DNA from: JASFEQ01 sp050122535
GTDB lineage: Bacteria; Desulfobacterota; DSM-4660; Desulfatiglandales; HGW-15
Assembly (NCBI GenBank): GCA_050122535.1
Contig: JASFIT010000032.1
Location: 1-19,571 of the forward strand
Direction of reading: 5' to 3'
DNA length: 19,571 bases
Shown: positions 1 to 7,687 of the stretch, piece by piece
Position numbering within the stretch: position 1 is the first letter of the stretch
How the letters are laid out: every line of letters starts with the position of its first letter
Notes under the pieces: model-generated
Told to the model about the DNA's origin: nothing
The model's database searches: none
Seen by the model: only the letters and a program-made list of their open reading frames with translations
Made by a program: the position numbers and the translations under genes

Positions 1-1007
1 TCACCAAGGACCCTTTCCGCGCCTATCTTTTGGGCCACATTACTGACCAGCTTCATGGTCTTGTAGAATTCGGATTTGGGCACTGTGAAGGTCAAGTCTG
101 TTATGCCGTCTTCGCTGGTATTTTGAATAATCATGTCTACGACAATACCGGATTTAGAGATGGGTCCAAATATTTGTGCGGCAATTCCCGGCCTGTCAGG
201 AACCCTTCTTATGGTGATTCTGGCTTCGTTCTTATTATATGCGACACCGGACACCAAGACCTTTTCCATATCCTTTGTCTCACCGACTACCATGGTCCCC
301 TTCTCCTTTGTAAAGGTTGATCTTACGTGGATTGGTACATTGAACTTCTTGGCAAATTCAACGGATCTGATCTCTAACACCTTTGCACCCATACTGGCCA
401 TCTCTAACATCTCCTCGTAGGCGATGACGTCCATTTTTTTGGCTTTGGGGCAAATGTTAGGGTCGGTTGTATAAACGCCGTCCACATCAGTAAAGATTTC
501 GCATACATCCGCCTTTAAGGCAGCAGCCAAGGCAACGGCTGTGGTATCGGAGCCGCCTCGACCTAAGGTGGTTATGTTCCCTTTGGCATCCAGCCCTTGA
601 AACCCGGCTACGGCCAGGATTCTGTTTTGTTCTAACTCTTTCATAATACGGCTGGTGTCTATTTCATGGATCCTGGCCTTTCCGTAGAGTTGGTCTGTGT
701 GGATCCCCACCTGAAAACCGAGGAGCGATCGGGCGTCGAAACCCATAGATTTTAGGGTGATGGCAAAGAGTGCCACGCTCACCTGTTCTCCAGTGGACAT
801 GAGCACATCCAGCTCTCTGGAGTCAGGATCCTTTGCCACTTGTTGGGCCAATTGAATCAATCCGTCCGTTTGCCCGGCCATGGCTGACAAAACCACCACC
901 ATCTGGTTACCCTCTTTGTAATACTCAAGGACCCTTTCTGCCACACCTCTTATCTTTTCGATACTGCCAACAGACGTGCCCCCATATTTTTGGACGATGA
1001 GTGACAT
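1..1007 (-). CDS. lysC: Aspartate kinase, C-terminus cut off by the window edge
   Basis: Phosphorylates L-aspartate with ATP, the first step to lysine, threonine and methionine, in the cytoplasm. From the ATG at 1007 the minus strand reads 335 codons without a stop and runs off the left edge. The N-terminus has the family signature KYGGTSVG (residues about 7-14). Further on come LSAMAGQTDGL, the STGEQVS segment, the substrate motif GRGGSDTTAVALAAAL and FTDVDGVYTTDP. An ACT regulatory region starts near residue 250 and includes VPDRPGIAAQIF and a start of the second ACT unit. The family usually has about 400-410 residues, so roughly 70 are missing. The start lies only 2 nt after the tsaE stop, with purine-rich AGGA-type sequence ahead of it, so it is the last visible gene of the nnrE/D-tsaE-lysC string. 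Two ACT units suggest allosteric feedback, as is known for the family. Confidence 0.95.
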   Translation of the reverse strand, partial: MSLIVQKYGGTSVGSIEKIRGVAERVLEYYKEGNQMVVVLSAMAGQTDGLIQLAQQVAKDPDSRELDVLMSTGEQVSVALFAITLKSMGFDARSLLGFQVGIHTDQLYGKARIHEIDTSRIMKELEQNRILAVAGFQGLDAKGNITTLGRGGSDTTAVALAAALKADVCEIFTDVDGVYTTDPNICPKAKKMDVIAYEEMLEMASMGAKVLEIRSVEFAKKFNVPIHVRSTFTKEKGTMVVGETKDMEKVLVSGVAYNKNEARITIRRVPDRPGIAAQIFGPISKSGIVVDMIIQNTSEDGITDLTFTVPKSEFYKTMKLVSNVAQKIGAERVLG

Positions 1008-1009
1008 AC

Positions 1010-1588
1010 CTAATCCTTTCCCTTCTCCTCTTCGAACCCCCTCAATATCTCGACAGCCCTTCGATGGTGAGCAGAGAACGTTATTTCTCGCCGGCGATCG
1101 TCAATGATCAAGAATTTGACCATGACCCTCTTCTCCGGCAGGATTTCTGGCCACCGATCTGCCCACTCAAGGACCACAACGCCACTGTTGTGGAGATATT
1201 CTTCCAGGCCTGCAGACAATACTTCTGGCAGATTCTCCAATCGGTAAAAGTCCATGTGGTAAAAGGTATATCTGCCCTTGTACTCATTAACAAGGGTAAA
1301 AGAAGGACTGGTTATAATATTATCTGGACTTACTCCAAGACCAAGTGCAAGCCCCTTGGTAAACCATGTCTTGCCACTCCCCAACTCCCCCACCAGTGCG
1401 ACCACATCCCCCTCTGACAAAAGATCACCAAGTCTTTGACCAAGCCTGATCGTCTCCTCATCAGATGTGGTTACATATGTAATCTGTTTTTCCGGAATTA
1501 CGGTATCTCCCACTAAGAAAGGATTTCTGCGAATATGTGCCAGAATCCTGCGATGTTTAAGTCCGGGATGAATGCCAGCCTTTGTCAT
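1010..1588 (-). CDS. tsaE: TsaE, tRNA t6A threonylcarbamoylation ATPase (start uncertain)
   Basis: TsaE is the ATPase partner of TsaB/TsaD in making N6-threonylcarbamoyladenosine at position 37 of ANN-decoding tRNAs. Visible motifs, numbered from the ATG at 1588, are a Walker A loop GELGSGKT (67-74), SPSFTLVNEY (94-103), the HMDFYRL segment (111-117) and LEWADRW. The core is complete, but the open frame is 192 aa against about 140-165 usual. The farthest ATG (1586-1588) lies inside the terminal GTCAT of a 123-bp palindromic repeat, so the first 25 or so residues may be an accidental extension. A GTG at 1513 would give 167 aa but lacks a good Shine-Dalgarno sequence. The stop is 2 nt from the lysC start, so the two are probably cotranscribed and translationally coupled. 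The function is secure; the start is not. Confidence 0.9.
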   Translation of the reverse strand: MTKAGIHPGLKHRRILAHIRRNPFLVGDTVIPEKQITYVTTSDEETIRLGQRLGDLLSEGDVVALVGELGSGKTWFTKGLALGLGVSPDNIITSPSFTLVNEYKGRYTFYHMDFYRLENLPEVLSAGLEEYLHNSGVVVLEWADRWPEILPEKRVMVKFLIIDDRRREITFSAHHRRAVEILRGFEEEKGKD

Positions 1589-1706
1589 TCCCGCCCCCGC
1601 CTTCGCGGGGATAGACTCCGGCGAGAATCCAGGTAAATTCTAAGAATCTTGAAACCCTGGATGCCCGCTGGAGTTTATCCCGCACTCGATGCGGGACGGG
1701 CATGAC
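1584..1706. repeat. 123-bp palindromic intergenic repeat (GTCATTCCCG type)
   Basis: Two arms of about 50 bp form an imperfect inverted repeat: 1584-1633 begins GTCATTCCCGCCCCCGC and ends GAATCCAGG; 1656-1706 begins CCTGGATGCCCGC and ends GGGCATGAC. The 22-bp centre is AT-rich. Each arm holds its own small hairpin: CCCCGC-cttc-GCGGGG on the left and CCCGCA-ctcga-TGCGGG on the right. The structure resembles non-autonomous MITE- or REP-like elements; no coding capacity is believable. It lies between nnrE/D and tsaE and supplies the farthest upstream ATG of tsaE. Confidence 0.85.
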
Positions 1707-1780
1707 GGTTGAGGGTTTTTTAATTCCCATCTGAGTTTCTGATTCTATCCACTCGTTCGCGAATAAGCAGAAAGCAGAGG

Positions 1781-1799
1781 CTCCGATTTTTAGTCGGAG
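1781..1799. other. Small hairpin downstream of nnrE/D
   Basis: CTCCGA (1781-1786) and TCGGAG (1794-1799) form a 6-bp stem around a 7-nt AT-rich loop. Read on the minus strand there is no T-run after the stem, so it does not look like an intrinsic terminator. It may be part of another short repeat or a weak RNA-processing structure. Apart from this hairpin and the 123-bp palindrome, nothing recognisable was seen between 1589 and 1860. Confidence 0.35.
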
Positions 1800-1860
1800 A
1801 ACGTCATTGCTAGTCGCCTTCCTGAAAGACACAGTGCCTGCAAGGAGGCCTGTTCAATAC

Positions 1861-3462
1861 TTAAAGGGAATAGAAGTCTGCATAGGGGGGTGGACTCTCC
1901 AAGGGCCATTCTCCTTGAGAGAGTGAAAACATGAGCTCGGGTAAAACTTCCAGCAGTTCACCGGCCAACACGCCCACCTGCCCCATATCCTCAGCCAAGT
2001 AATCTGCTGCCATTCCGTGCAGATAGACAGCTGCAATGGCCGCCTCCGTCATGGGCCAACCCCTGGCCATCAAACCTCCAATCAAGCCAGTTAGGACGTC
2101 CCCCGCCCCGCCGCTGGAGAGGGCAGGGTTACCCGTGGGATTCACGCAGATCTTACCGTCGGGCTGCGCAATCAGTGTGCGGGCCCCTTTCAACACCAAA
2201 TAGCATCCGTATTTCTTCACAAACTGGATCGAAGTGCCGATCCGATCATGCTGTATGGCTGAGGTCTTTATCCCTATCAACCGGGCCATTTCGCCAGGAT
2301 GAGGGGTAAGTATTGCCCTTTCCCTGCAACTGGATATTGAGGCTGGATCCTGTGATAGTGCATTGAGTCCGTCCGCATCGATGACCATCGGTAAACGACT
2401 CCCTGCCACGATGCGTCTAACCAGGCTTGTGGTCTCAGGGTTGGTGGACAGTCCTGGCCCCAGCGCCAAGGCCGTTTTCCCATTCATTAGTGCCCTGATT
2501 TGCTTTTCGGCCTTGAGGGATAGACTCCCATCCGGTGTCTCTGGCAAGGGTTCTGTCATGGCCTCTGTCAGTTTGGTTTCAAGGATGGGATTTAAGCTTT
2601 CGGGCACACCTAGAGTGACTAATCCCGCACCGGCGCGCAGCGCCCCCAGTGCTGTAAGTGTTGCGGCCCCAGTCTTGCCCGTTGATCCGGAAAGGATCAG
2701 GAGATGACCCCTGTTTCCTTTGTGTATGTCCTGTTTTTCTAGGGCAAATAGATGACTGAGATCACCCGGATCAATCATCAGCGCGGTCATGGGTACCTGG
2801 CTGGCAACCGAGTCGGGTATGCCGATATCAATCCTCGCCAGCCTACCCACCAGGTCCGCACCAGGGAAAATCAGGTGCCCCACCTTTGGGAAACCGAATG
2901 TTGCCGTGACCTCTGCCCTGATGGCGACCCCCATGATCTGACCTGTGTCCGCGTTGAGACCAGAGGGGATATCAATGGCCATAACTGGCTTGCCCAATGC
3001 ATTGACATATTTTATGACCTGGCCATAGAAGCCCTTTACAGGGGAATTTAGTCCAGTCCCCAGAATCCCGTCTATGATAAAGTCACAGTTCCTTATCACA
3101 CGACGCTTCGTGCCCCAACCCTTTGCGTCAGGGACCTCCAGAATCTCCAACCCCATCTGCTTGATGATTTTCAGGTTTATCAAGGCGTCCCCGGAAATTT
3201 TGTTCGATTTTGACAAGAGAATAACCGTGACCTTGACTCCCGCCTGCTGGAGATATCTTGCCATCACGTATCCATCTCCCCCGTTATTGCCCCTACCGCA
3301 CAGCACAACCACGTGAGAATTGGCTGGGGGAGAAAAATGCTCCAGGAACACCCTGGTGGCACCACGGGCGGCATTTTCCATGAGCACGGCACCCGGTATG
3401 CCCAATTCCTGAATGGTGATTCGATCCATCTCCTGTATTTCAGAGGCCTTAACCAATCTCAT
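1861..3462 (-). CDS. nnrD: Bifunctional NAD(P)HX repair enzyme: epimerase (N) and ADP-dependent dehydratase (C)
   Basis: Repairs hydrated NADH/NADPH: the N-terminal NnrE domain interconverts R and S forms and the C-terminal NnrD domain dehydrates S-NAD(P)HX using ADP. With the ATG at 3462 the protein is 533 aa, the usual size for the fused form. NnrE features include LMENAARGA, the VVLCGRGNNGGDGYV loop and DIPSGLNADTG. NnrD features include GHLLILSGSTGKTGAA, ALGPGLS, VIDADGLNAL, LTPHPGEMARL and the ribokinase-like catalytic loop SSGGAGDVLTG. The frame stays open to 3507, but the ATG at 3462 has a good Shine-Dalgarno sequence (GGAGAAGAG) and matches the family start (MRLVKASEIQEMD). It overlaps the acpS end by 14 nt, implying translational coupling. 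It is followed by a gap of repeats before tsaE. Confidence 0.95.
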   Translation of the reverse strand: MRLVKASEIQEMDRITIQELGIPGAVLMENAARGATRVFLEHFSPPANSHVVVLCGRGNNGGDGYVMARYLQQAGVKVTVILLSKSNKISGDALINLKIIKQMGLEILEVPDAKGWGTKRRVIRNCDFIIDGILGTGLNSPVKGFYGQVIKYVNALGKPVMAIDIPSGLNADTGQIMGVAIRAEVTATFGFPKVGHLIFPGADLVGRLARIDIGIPDSVASQVPMTALMIDPGDLSHLFALEKQDIHKGNRGHLLILSGSTGKTGAATLTALGALRAGAGLVTLGVPESLNPILETKLTEAMTEPLPETPDGSLSLKAEKQIRALMNGKTALALGPGLSTNPETTSLVRRIVAGSRLPMVIDADGLNALSQDPASISSCRERAILTPHPGEMARLIGIKTSAIQHDRIGTSIQFVKKYGCYLVLKGARTLIAQPDGKICVNPTGNPALSSGGAGDVLTGLIGGLMARGWPMTEAAIAAVYLHGMAADYLAEDMGQVGVLAGELLEVLPELMFSLSQGEWPLESPPPYADFYSL

Positions 3463-3841
3463 CGCTCTTCTCCAGAACCACCATAGCGACTCCGTATTCG
3501 CCCTCATCTGAAAGACTTAGATGGAAGCCGGTTATTTTTTTCTCCCGGCATATGTCAGAAGATCTCCCGCGGACTTTCAAATAGGGCTGACCGCCAGGGT
3601 GATGGAAGATCTCGATGTCCCTCCATCTGATTCCTCTCCGCATTCCAAAGCCAAGGGCCTTGGAAAAGGCCTCTTTGCCTGCAAAACGGAGGGCAAAGGC
3701 TGATGCAGGATAGGCTCGCTTGTAACAGAATGCCTTCTCCTCAGGGGTGAACACTCGGCCTATAAATCTGTCACCCCACCTCTCCATAACCCTTTCTATA
3801 CGCTTTATGTTAACCAGGTCGACGCCAATTCCGTAAATCAT
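3449..3841 (-). CDS. acpS: Holo-[acyl-carrier-protein] synthase
   Basis: Transfers 4'-phosphopantetheine from CoA to a serine of acyl carrier protein, activating it for fatty acid synthesis. The 130-aa product matches the family length (about 120-130). It opens with the motif IGVDLV with metal-binding Asp8, and has the second motif FAGKEAFSKALG with Glu57, plus FTPEEKAFC. The C-terminal part contains HLSLSDEGEYGVAMVVLE, the usual SISHt-type strand, with LSLS in place of ISHT. The last 14 nt overlap nnrE/D. No convincing Shine-Dalgarno sequence precedes the ATG: upstream is TTTCTTCGACTT and then the CTAAAGTG tandem array, which begins about 12 nt from the start. Translation initiation may therefore be weak or leader-dependent. 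Confidence 0.95.
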   Translation of the reverse strand: MIYGIGVDLVNIKRIERVMERWGDRFIGRVFTPEEKAFCYKRAYPASAFALRFAGKEAFSKALGFGMRRGIRWRDIEIFHHPGGQPYLKVRGRSSDICREKKITGFHLSLSDEGEYGVAMVVLEKSDEIG

Positions 3842-3852
3842 AAGTCGAAGAA

Positions 3853-3940
3853 ATAAAGTGAGCTAAAGTGAACTAAAGTGACTAAAGTCATCTGGAGTGC
3901 CTAAAGTGAACTAAAGTGTCTAAAGTGCCTAAAGTTGAGG
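3853..3940 (+). repeat. Tandem array of 9-10-nt CTAAAGTG units between pdxJ and acpS
   Basis: About nine consecutive units of 9 or 10 nt share the core CTAAAGTG followed by one or two variable bases (AG, AA, A, AT, C, AA, T, C). One unit is degenerate (CTGGAGTGC) and one has CTAAAGTCAT. The array ends in CTAAAGTTGAGG, the same ending as other copies in the window. Units are written for the plus strand; the flanking genes read the CACTTTAG strand. It fills most of the 145-bp gap between pdxJ and acpS. Confidence 0.9.
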
Positions 3941-3986
3941 AAATTAGCATTGCCGGGTGTGGAATGGCTTAGTCCTTCGTCTCCGA

Positions 3987-4706
3987 TCAGAAGTCTTTTA
4001 CCAGGGCGACCATCTCCCTGACGGCCTGATCAAATCCCACAAAGATTGCTCGCGTGACGATGCTGTGGCCTATACTGTATTCCTCAATCTGAGGAAGGGA
4101 CTCAAACCTCTTTATGTTGACGTAGTTGAGGCCATGCCCTGCACTGATTCCAAGCTTTAGCTTCTCAGCAGCTTCCGTGGCTTTGGCGATGCGCATGAAA
4201 CGCTCCTGGGCCTCAGACTCAGATCGGGCCTCGGAATAATGCCCAGTGTGAATCTCAACGATATCACCCCCAACCTGATGCGCGGTCTCTATCTGATGCG
4301 TATCCGGATCAATAAAAAAGCTGACCTCTATACCCTGCTCCTTCAATTGTCCAACCACTTTCTTGTAGAGGTCAGGATTCGATTTCACATCAAGGCCTCC
4401 CTCTGTTGTAAGTTCCTCCCTTCTTTCAGGAACCAGTGTCACCAAGTCGGGTTTGATATTGCGGGCAATATCTACCATCTCCTCCACGGCGGCCATCTCC
4501 AGATTGAGCTTGGTCCTCACGGTCTGGCGTAGCAGAGTAAGATCCCTATCATTAATGTGGCGCCTGTCTTCCCGGAGGTGACATATGATACCATCTGCAC
4601 CGGCCAGTTCAGCTATGCCTGCAGCCAGCACAGGATCAGGCTCCTCGATACCCCTTGCCTGCCGAACGGTTGCCACATGATCAACATTGACTGCTAGGCG
4701 TGCCAA
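3987..4706 (-). CDS. pdxJ: Pyridoxine 5'-phosphate synthase
   Basis: Condenses 1-deoxy-D-xylulose 5-phosphate with 3-amino-2-oxopropyl phosphate to pyridoxine 5'-phosphate, the closing step of DXP-dependent vitamin B6 synthesis. It is a cytoplasmic TIM barrel, and the 239 aa match the family. Signatures are NVDHVATVRQARG at the N-terminus, HLREDRRHI, LNLEMA, VPERREELTTEGGLDV, EIHTGHYSEA, SAGHGLNYVN and a C-terminal EYSIGHSIVTRAIFVGF. The start is a TTG at 4706: an in-frame TGA (the ybeY stop) lies only one codon upstream, so no earlier start is possible, and AGGAGG sits about 8 nt before the TTG. The gap to ybeY is 3 nt, so the two genes form one transcript. acpS follows after the repeat array. 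Confidence 0.97.
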   Translation of the reverse strand: MARLAVNVDHVATVRQARGIEEPDPVLAAGIAELAGADGIICHLREDRRHINDRDLTLLRQTVRTKLNLEMAAVEEMVDIARNIKPDLVTLVPERREELTTEGGLDVKSNPDLYKKVVGQLKEQGIEVSFFIDPDTHQIETAHQVGGDIVEIHTGHYSEARSESEAQERFMRIAKATEAAEKLKLGISAGHGLNYVNIKRFESLPQIEEYSIGHSIVTRAIFVGFDQAVREMVALVKDF

Positions 4707-4709
4707 ATT

Positions 4710-5150
4710 TCATCCCTCCTTCATCAAGCTCAAAAGCCTTCCTTGCTCCCTTTCCATGCGCTTAGCTTCTTTAAGCGACTTCTCATGGTCATAGCCTAAT
4801 AAATGCAATAGGCCGTGAAGCAACAAGCGATAGATGGTCTCTTCCAAGGGTTCATCTAATTCCTTTGACTCATGGACGGCCCTATCTACTGATAGAACAA
4901 TGTCCCCGAGCATGCCGTAATCCTCATCTATCGCATGCCCGTCGGCCATGGGGAATGCCAATACGTTTGTAGGGCCTTCCCTGCGCAGAAAACGGCTGTT
5001 CAATTGGGCCATATGCTGGTCATCGGTAAAGAGGACGCTCAATTCGCCATCATGAAAGCCCAAGTCTTTTAAGACCTTTTTCAGTTTCCGCTTTATCGTC
5101 AGGCTTTTTAGACCCGGAATCTTCTGGTGAGATTTGATCTGTACTTCCAT
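4710..5150 (-). CDS. ybeY: Endoribonuclease YbeY (rRNA maturation factor)
   Basis: YbeY is a metal-dependent RNase involved in 16S rRNA 3'-end maturation and ribosome quality control. The family motif H-x3-H-x5-H is intact as HGLLHLLGYDH. Upstream are LFTDDQHMAQLN, LNSRFLRREGPTNVLAFP and YGMLGDIVLS, all typical. The ATG at 5150 gives 146 aa beginning MEVQIKSHQKIPG, as expected for the family; the frame stays open to 5216 but that extension looks foreign. The chosen start makes the gene overlap the 3' end of the 7TM-HD gene by 101 nt in a different frame, where that protein has a charged, probably disordered tail. The Shine-Dalgarno sequence before 5150 is weak (AAAGG). It is followed after 3 nt by pdxJ. 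Confidence 0.95.
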   Translation of the reverse strand: MEVQIKSHQKIPGLKSLTIKRKLKKVLKDLGFHDGELSVLFTDDQHMAQLNSRFLRREGPTNVLAFPMADGHAIDEDYGMLGDIVLSVDRAVHESKELDEPLEETIYRLLLHGLLHLLGYDHEKSLKEAKRMEREQGRLLSLMKEG

Positions 5151-7521
5151 CGATACCTTTTTTTGAAGTGCCGACAGGCACCTCCGGGTATTCAATGCGC
5201 TGATGAAAGATCCCACTCAAAGTCTTATTGAAACTCTTAGCGATCTCATTCAGGTCCTTTAAAGTGAGTTCACATTCATCAAGCTGCCCATCGGAGAAAG
5301 CCTTGTTCATGATTTTTTGCACCATACCCTTGATGCGAGAGGGTGTGGGATCTACTAAGGATCTGGAAGCAGCCTCCACCATGTCCGCTAACATGACGAG
5401 CCCAGCCTCTTTGGTCTGAGGTTTGGGGCCCGGGTACCGGAAGTTTTCCTCATCCACCTCCGCGGATTTTTTCCCTTTCGCGACCATGCGCTCTTTTGCC
5501 TTCTGATAAAAGTAGGTGATTAGACTGGTGCCGTGGTGCTGGTGAATGATATCCGTGATCTCCCTTCCGAGTTTATTCTTCTTGGCCAGATCCACCCCGT
5601 CCTTGGTGTGGGAAATGAGAATCAGACTGCTCATGGAAGGGGCGAGTTTTTCATGCCTGTTTTCGCCCCAAATCTGGTTTTCGATGAAGTAGAGGGGCTT
5701 CTTCATCTTCCCAATATCGTGATAGTACGCACTTACTTTGGCCAAAAGCGGGTTGGCATCAACAGCCTTGGCAGTGGCTTCAACCATATTGCTGATAATC
5801 ACACTATGGTGATAGGTCCCCGGGGCTTGAACCATGAGCTCCCTCAAGAGGGGTTGGTCGAGATTGCCCAGTTCTAACAATTTGATGTCGGTGGTGAAGC
5901 CGAAGGACATCTCCACAAGGGGTAAGATGCCGGTGGCAATAATCCCCATGAGAATGCCGCCAAGGAGCCCGAATGCAGCGGCCATAAGTGCTTCCGTGGT
6001 ATAAAGGGATCCATAGATCATCTCTATGGAAAGGCTTAGGATAATATGGATCAACCCCACTTTCAGGCCGGTTTTGATCAAGATCCCCCGTTCTGAGCAG
6101 CTTCTCACGCCAAAAGCAGCGACGAGGCTGCTGATAAAGAAATATACGAAGAACTCTACTCTCCCGCCTGTGATGAGAGAGGCAAGTACCGAGATGACCA
6201 ATGAGAAGGCGATAGCCACGGGAAGGCCCTGAAAGATGGATATGAGCATGGCACCACAGGCAACGGGCATGGCATACAGGAGGGCCCTGGAGGTAAAAGC
6301 ATGGAAGCCTCGTGCCACTTCTTCGGCTGTAAAATTGTAGGCCCAAATGAACAAAAACATGGCCAAGAGGGAGATAGCATTAAAGAGAAGATCCCTGTTG
6401 TCTTCCTTGATAGATTTGACAGTCCTCAATCCCACCAGATAAAGGACAGAGAAAAGGAGCCCGATGAGGATGGCCATGGCCGGAATCCGACCAATCATAT
6501 CCACCCTTTTTTCTGAACGTGCGTCTGCCGAGAGCTTGAGAAGATGATCAGGACCAATCCTTTCTCCTTCCCTTACAAGCATTTCTCCCTTCTTTATCTG
6601 AAAATAGGTGGGTTTTATCGATTTTCGGGCCAAGTCTTTTCTCTGTTCCGTCTCTCTCTGGTTAAATGTGAGGTTCGGCTTAATGAGGTGTTGGGTGAGC
6701 CTTATGGAAATATTGGCCAGTTCTGGGGGGTTCATGGTCTCCATTAAGGCCTTTTTCTGACTTTTGATGAAGCTTACAGCTCCCCCCAAATCATAGAAAC
6801 GATCAAAATCGGTTACTCTGATCTCCCTTTGCGCATATATTTCATGGAGAACAATCCCCCCTTTTTCAACCTGCTTCATCAGCATTCTTCTGCTGCTGAC
6901 GACCCCTTTTTGGAAGACTGTATTGGTAAGCTGGATGACGGCCGCCTCCACTTGTGCGGGGAATCCGTATTTCACAAGTCTTTCATAGACCTTTTCATCA
7001 GGGGGTATGTCGAGGACTGCAAAAAATCGTTCTTCAATGCTGTTGTCTCCTTCAGGCGTATCCGCAGCGTTTTCACCACTCGAGGGAACCGTTTGTTCCG
7101 GCTGACCCAACTGAAATGCAGGATCCAAAGATTCCCGACCGAGAGTGAAGGCCTCTTCAATACGGGGCGGAAGGTTTGACGCAGAGCTGTCAAAGTCGTA
7201 GACGGAGAGCACCTCTTTGGCCAACCTTTCTCTGTTTTTTTCGGTCAACTCCTTGTTTTCAATGAGAAAATCATGGGAGGCCTTGATGTCTTTCTCTGCC
7301 ACATCCCCAACTCTGTATGTTTTCGGCTTGGTCAAAATATTGGGGAACAGGGAGACGGCGATGATGAGACTGAGGGCCACAAGGATCAACCATTTTAATC
7401 TGTGGGGCCTAATGACATTGCCCAGTGCAGTTGGGCGTTTTCCCTTGGCAGCGGTTTCCCTTTCGGCCCTTGCCGATGATCTTCCCTTTGCCGTGGACTT
7501 TGTTTTTGGTTTTTCTGGCAT
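5050..7521 (-). CDS. 7TM-HD family membrane cyclic-nucleotide phosphohydrolase (PgpH-like)
   Basis: An 823-aa membrane protein of the 7TMR-HD family. In Listeria the member PgpH degrades c-di-AMP; the substrate here is inferred. Layout: a basic Ser/Ala/Lys-rich start (1-40), one membrane helix (about 43-62), an extracytoplasmic region (about 65-340), a seven-helix block (about 345-540), and a cytoplasmic HD domain. Metal-binding residues are visible at HHS (571-573), HD (601-602, in YYHDIGK), HQHHG (660-664) and D713 (LADMVEA). A glycine- and charge-rich tail (780-823) is encoded by the region overlapping ybeY. The pair with ybeY and phoH is a conserved neighbourhood in many bacteria. The ATG at 7521 has no evident Shine-Dalgarno sequence; immediately upstream is a CACTTTAG-type repeat. 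A later start cannot be excluded. Confidence 0.93.
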   Translation of the reverse strand: MPEKPKTKSTAKGRSSARAERETAAKGKRPTALGNVIRPHRLKWLILVALSLIIAVSLFPNILTKPKTYRVGDVAEKDIKASHDFLIENKELTEKNRERLAKEVLSVYDFDSSASNLPPRIEEAFTLGRESLDPAFQLGQPEQTVPSSGENAADTPEGDNSIEERFFAVLDIPPDEKVYERLVKYGFPAQVEAAVIQLTNTVFQKGVVSSRRMLMKQVEKGGIVLHEIYAQREIRVTDFDRFYDLGGAVSFIKSQKKALMETMNPPELANISIRLTQHLIKPNLTFNQRETEQRKDLARKSIKPTYFQIKKGEMLVREGERIGPDHLLKLSADARSEKRVDMIGRIPAMAILIGLLFSVLYLVGLRTVKSIKEDNRDLLFNAISLLAMFLFIWAYNFTAEEVARGFHAFTSRALLYAMPVACGAMLISIFQGLPVAIAFSLVISVLASLITGGRVEFFVYFFISSLVAAFGVRSCSERGILIKTGLKVGLIHIILSLSIEMIYGSLYTTEALMAAAFGLLGGILMGIIATGILPLVEMSFGFTTDIKLLELGNLDQPLLRELMVQAPGTYHHSVIISNMVEATAKAVDANPLLAKVSAYYHDIGKMKKPLYFIENQIWGENRHEKLAPSMSSLILISHTKDGVDLAKKNKLGREITDIIHQHHGTSLITYFYQKAKERMVAKGKKSAEVDEENFRYPGPKPQTKEAGLVMLADMVEAASRSLVDPTPSRIKGMVQKIMNKAFSDGQLDECELTLKDLNEIAKSFNKTLSGIFHQRIEYPEVPVGTSKKGIDGSTDQISPEDSGSKKPDDKAETEKGLKRLGLS

Positions 7522-7527
7522 AGAATC

Positions 7528-7676
7528 AAAGTGACTAAAGTTGAAAAATCAAGAAATCACGAAAGCACCCGCCTTCGCCTGTTCGCCTAGAATACTAGAG
7601 CGTAGCCGAACAGTGCGAGATGAACGGCCAGAAAAAGTTGCTCAGAAGTGGCTACGGCGGGCAGGCTAAAGTGAGC
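7528..7676 (+). repeat. Composite intergenic repeat: CTAAAGTG units, conserved 50-nt block, hairpin, CCCGCC/GGCGGG arms
   Basis: The gap between phoH and the 7TM-HD gene contains AAAGTGACTAAAGTTGA (7529-7545), then AAGAAATCACGAAAGCACCC and GCCTTCGC (7551-7578). Next is a hairpin 7581-7611 (GTTCGCCTA against TAGCCGAAC, one mismatch), then GGCTACGGCGGGCAGGC (7650-7666) and a last CTAAAGTGAG (7667-7676). The outer blocks match, in opposite orientation, the sequence at 16811-16899, which lacks about 70 nt of the interior containing the hairpin. No coding potential was seen. Confidence 0.85.
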
Positions 7677-7687
7677 TTAAGCAGCCC

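Noticed and set aside
1..1010. Lysine riboswitch for lysC
   Set aside because: lysC starts 2 nt after tsaE, leaving no leader in which a riboswitch could fit.
1001..1417. 138-codon plus-strand frame
   Set aside because: It is antisense to the whole TsaE core, whose motifs are unmistakable on the minus strand.
1557..1832. A 91-codon frame upstream of tsaE
   Set aside because: It translates the 123-bp palindrome and the small hairpin, and overlaps the tsaE N-terminus; no recognisable protein features.
3853..3940. CRISPR array in the regular repeats
   Set aside because: Units are 9-10 nt and run directly into each other; there are no 25-40-nt repeats, no unique spacers and no cas genes.
5804..6346. 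180-codon second-frame reading within the 7TM-HD gene
   Set aside because: It shares the strand with a clear membrane domain in the correct frame; the product is His/Arg/Pro-rich and lacks hydrophobic order.
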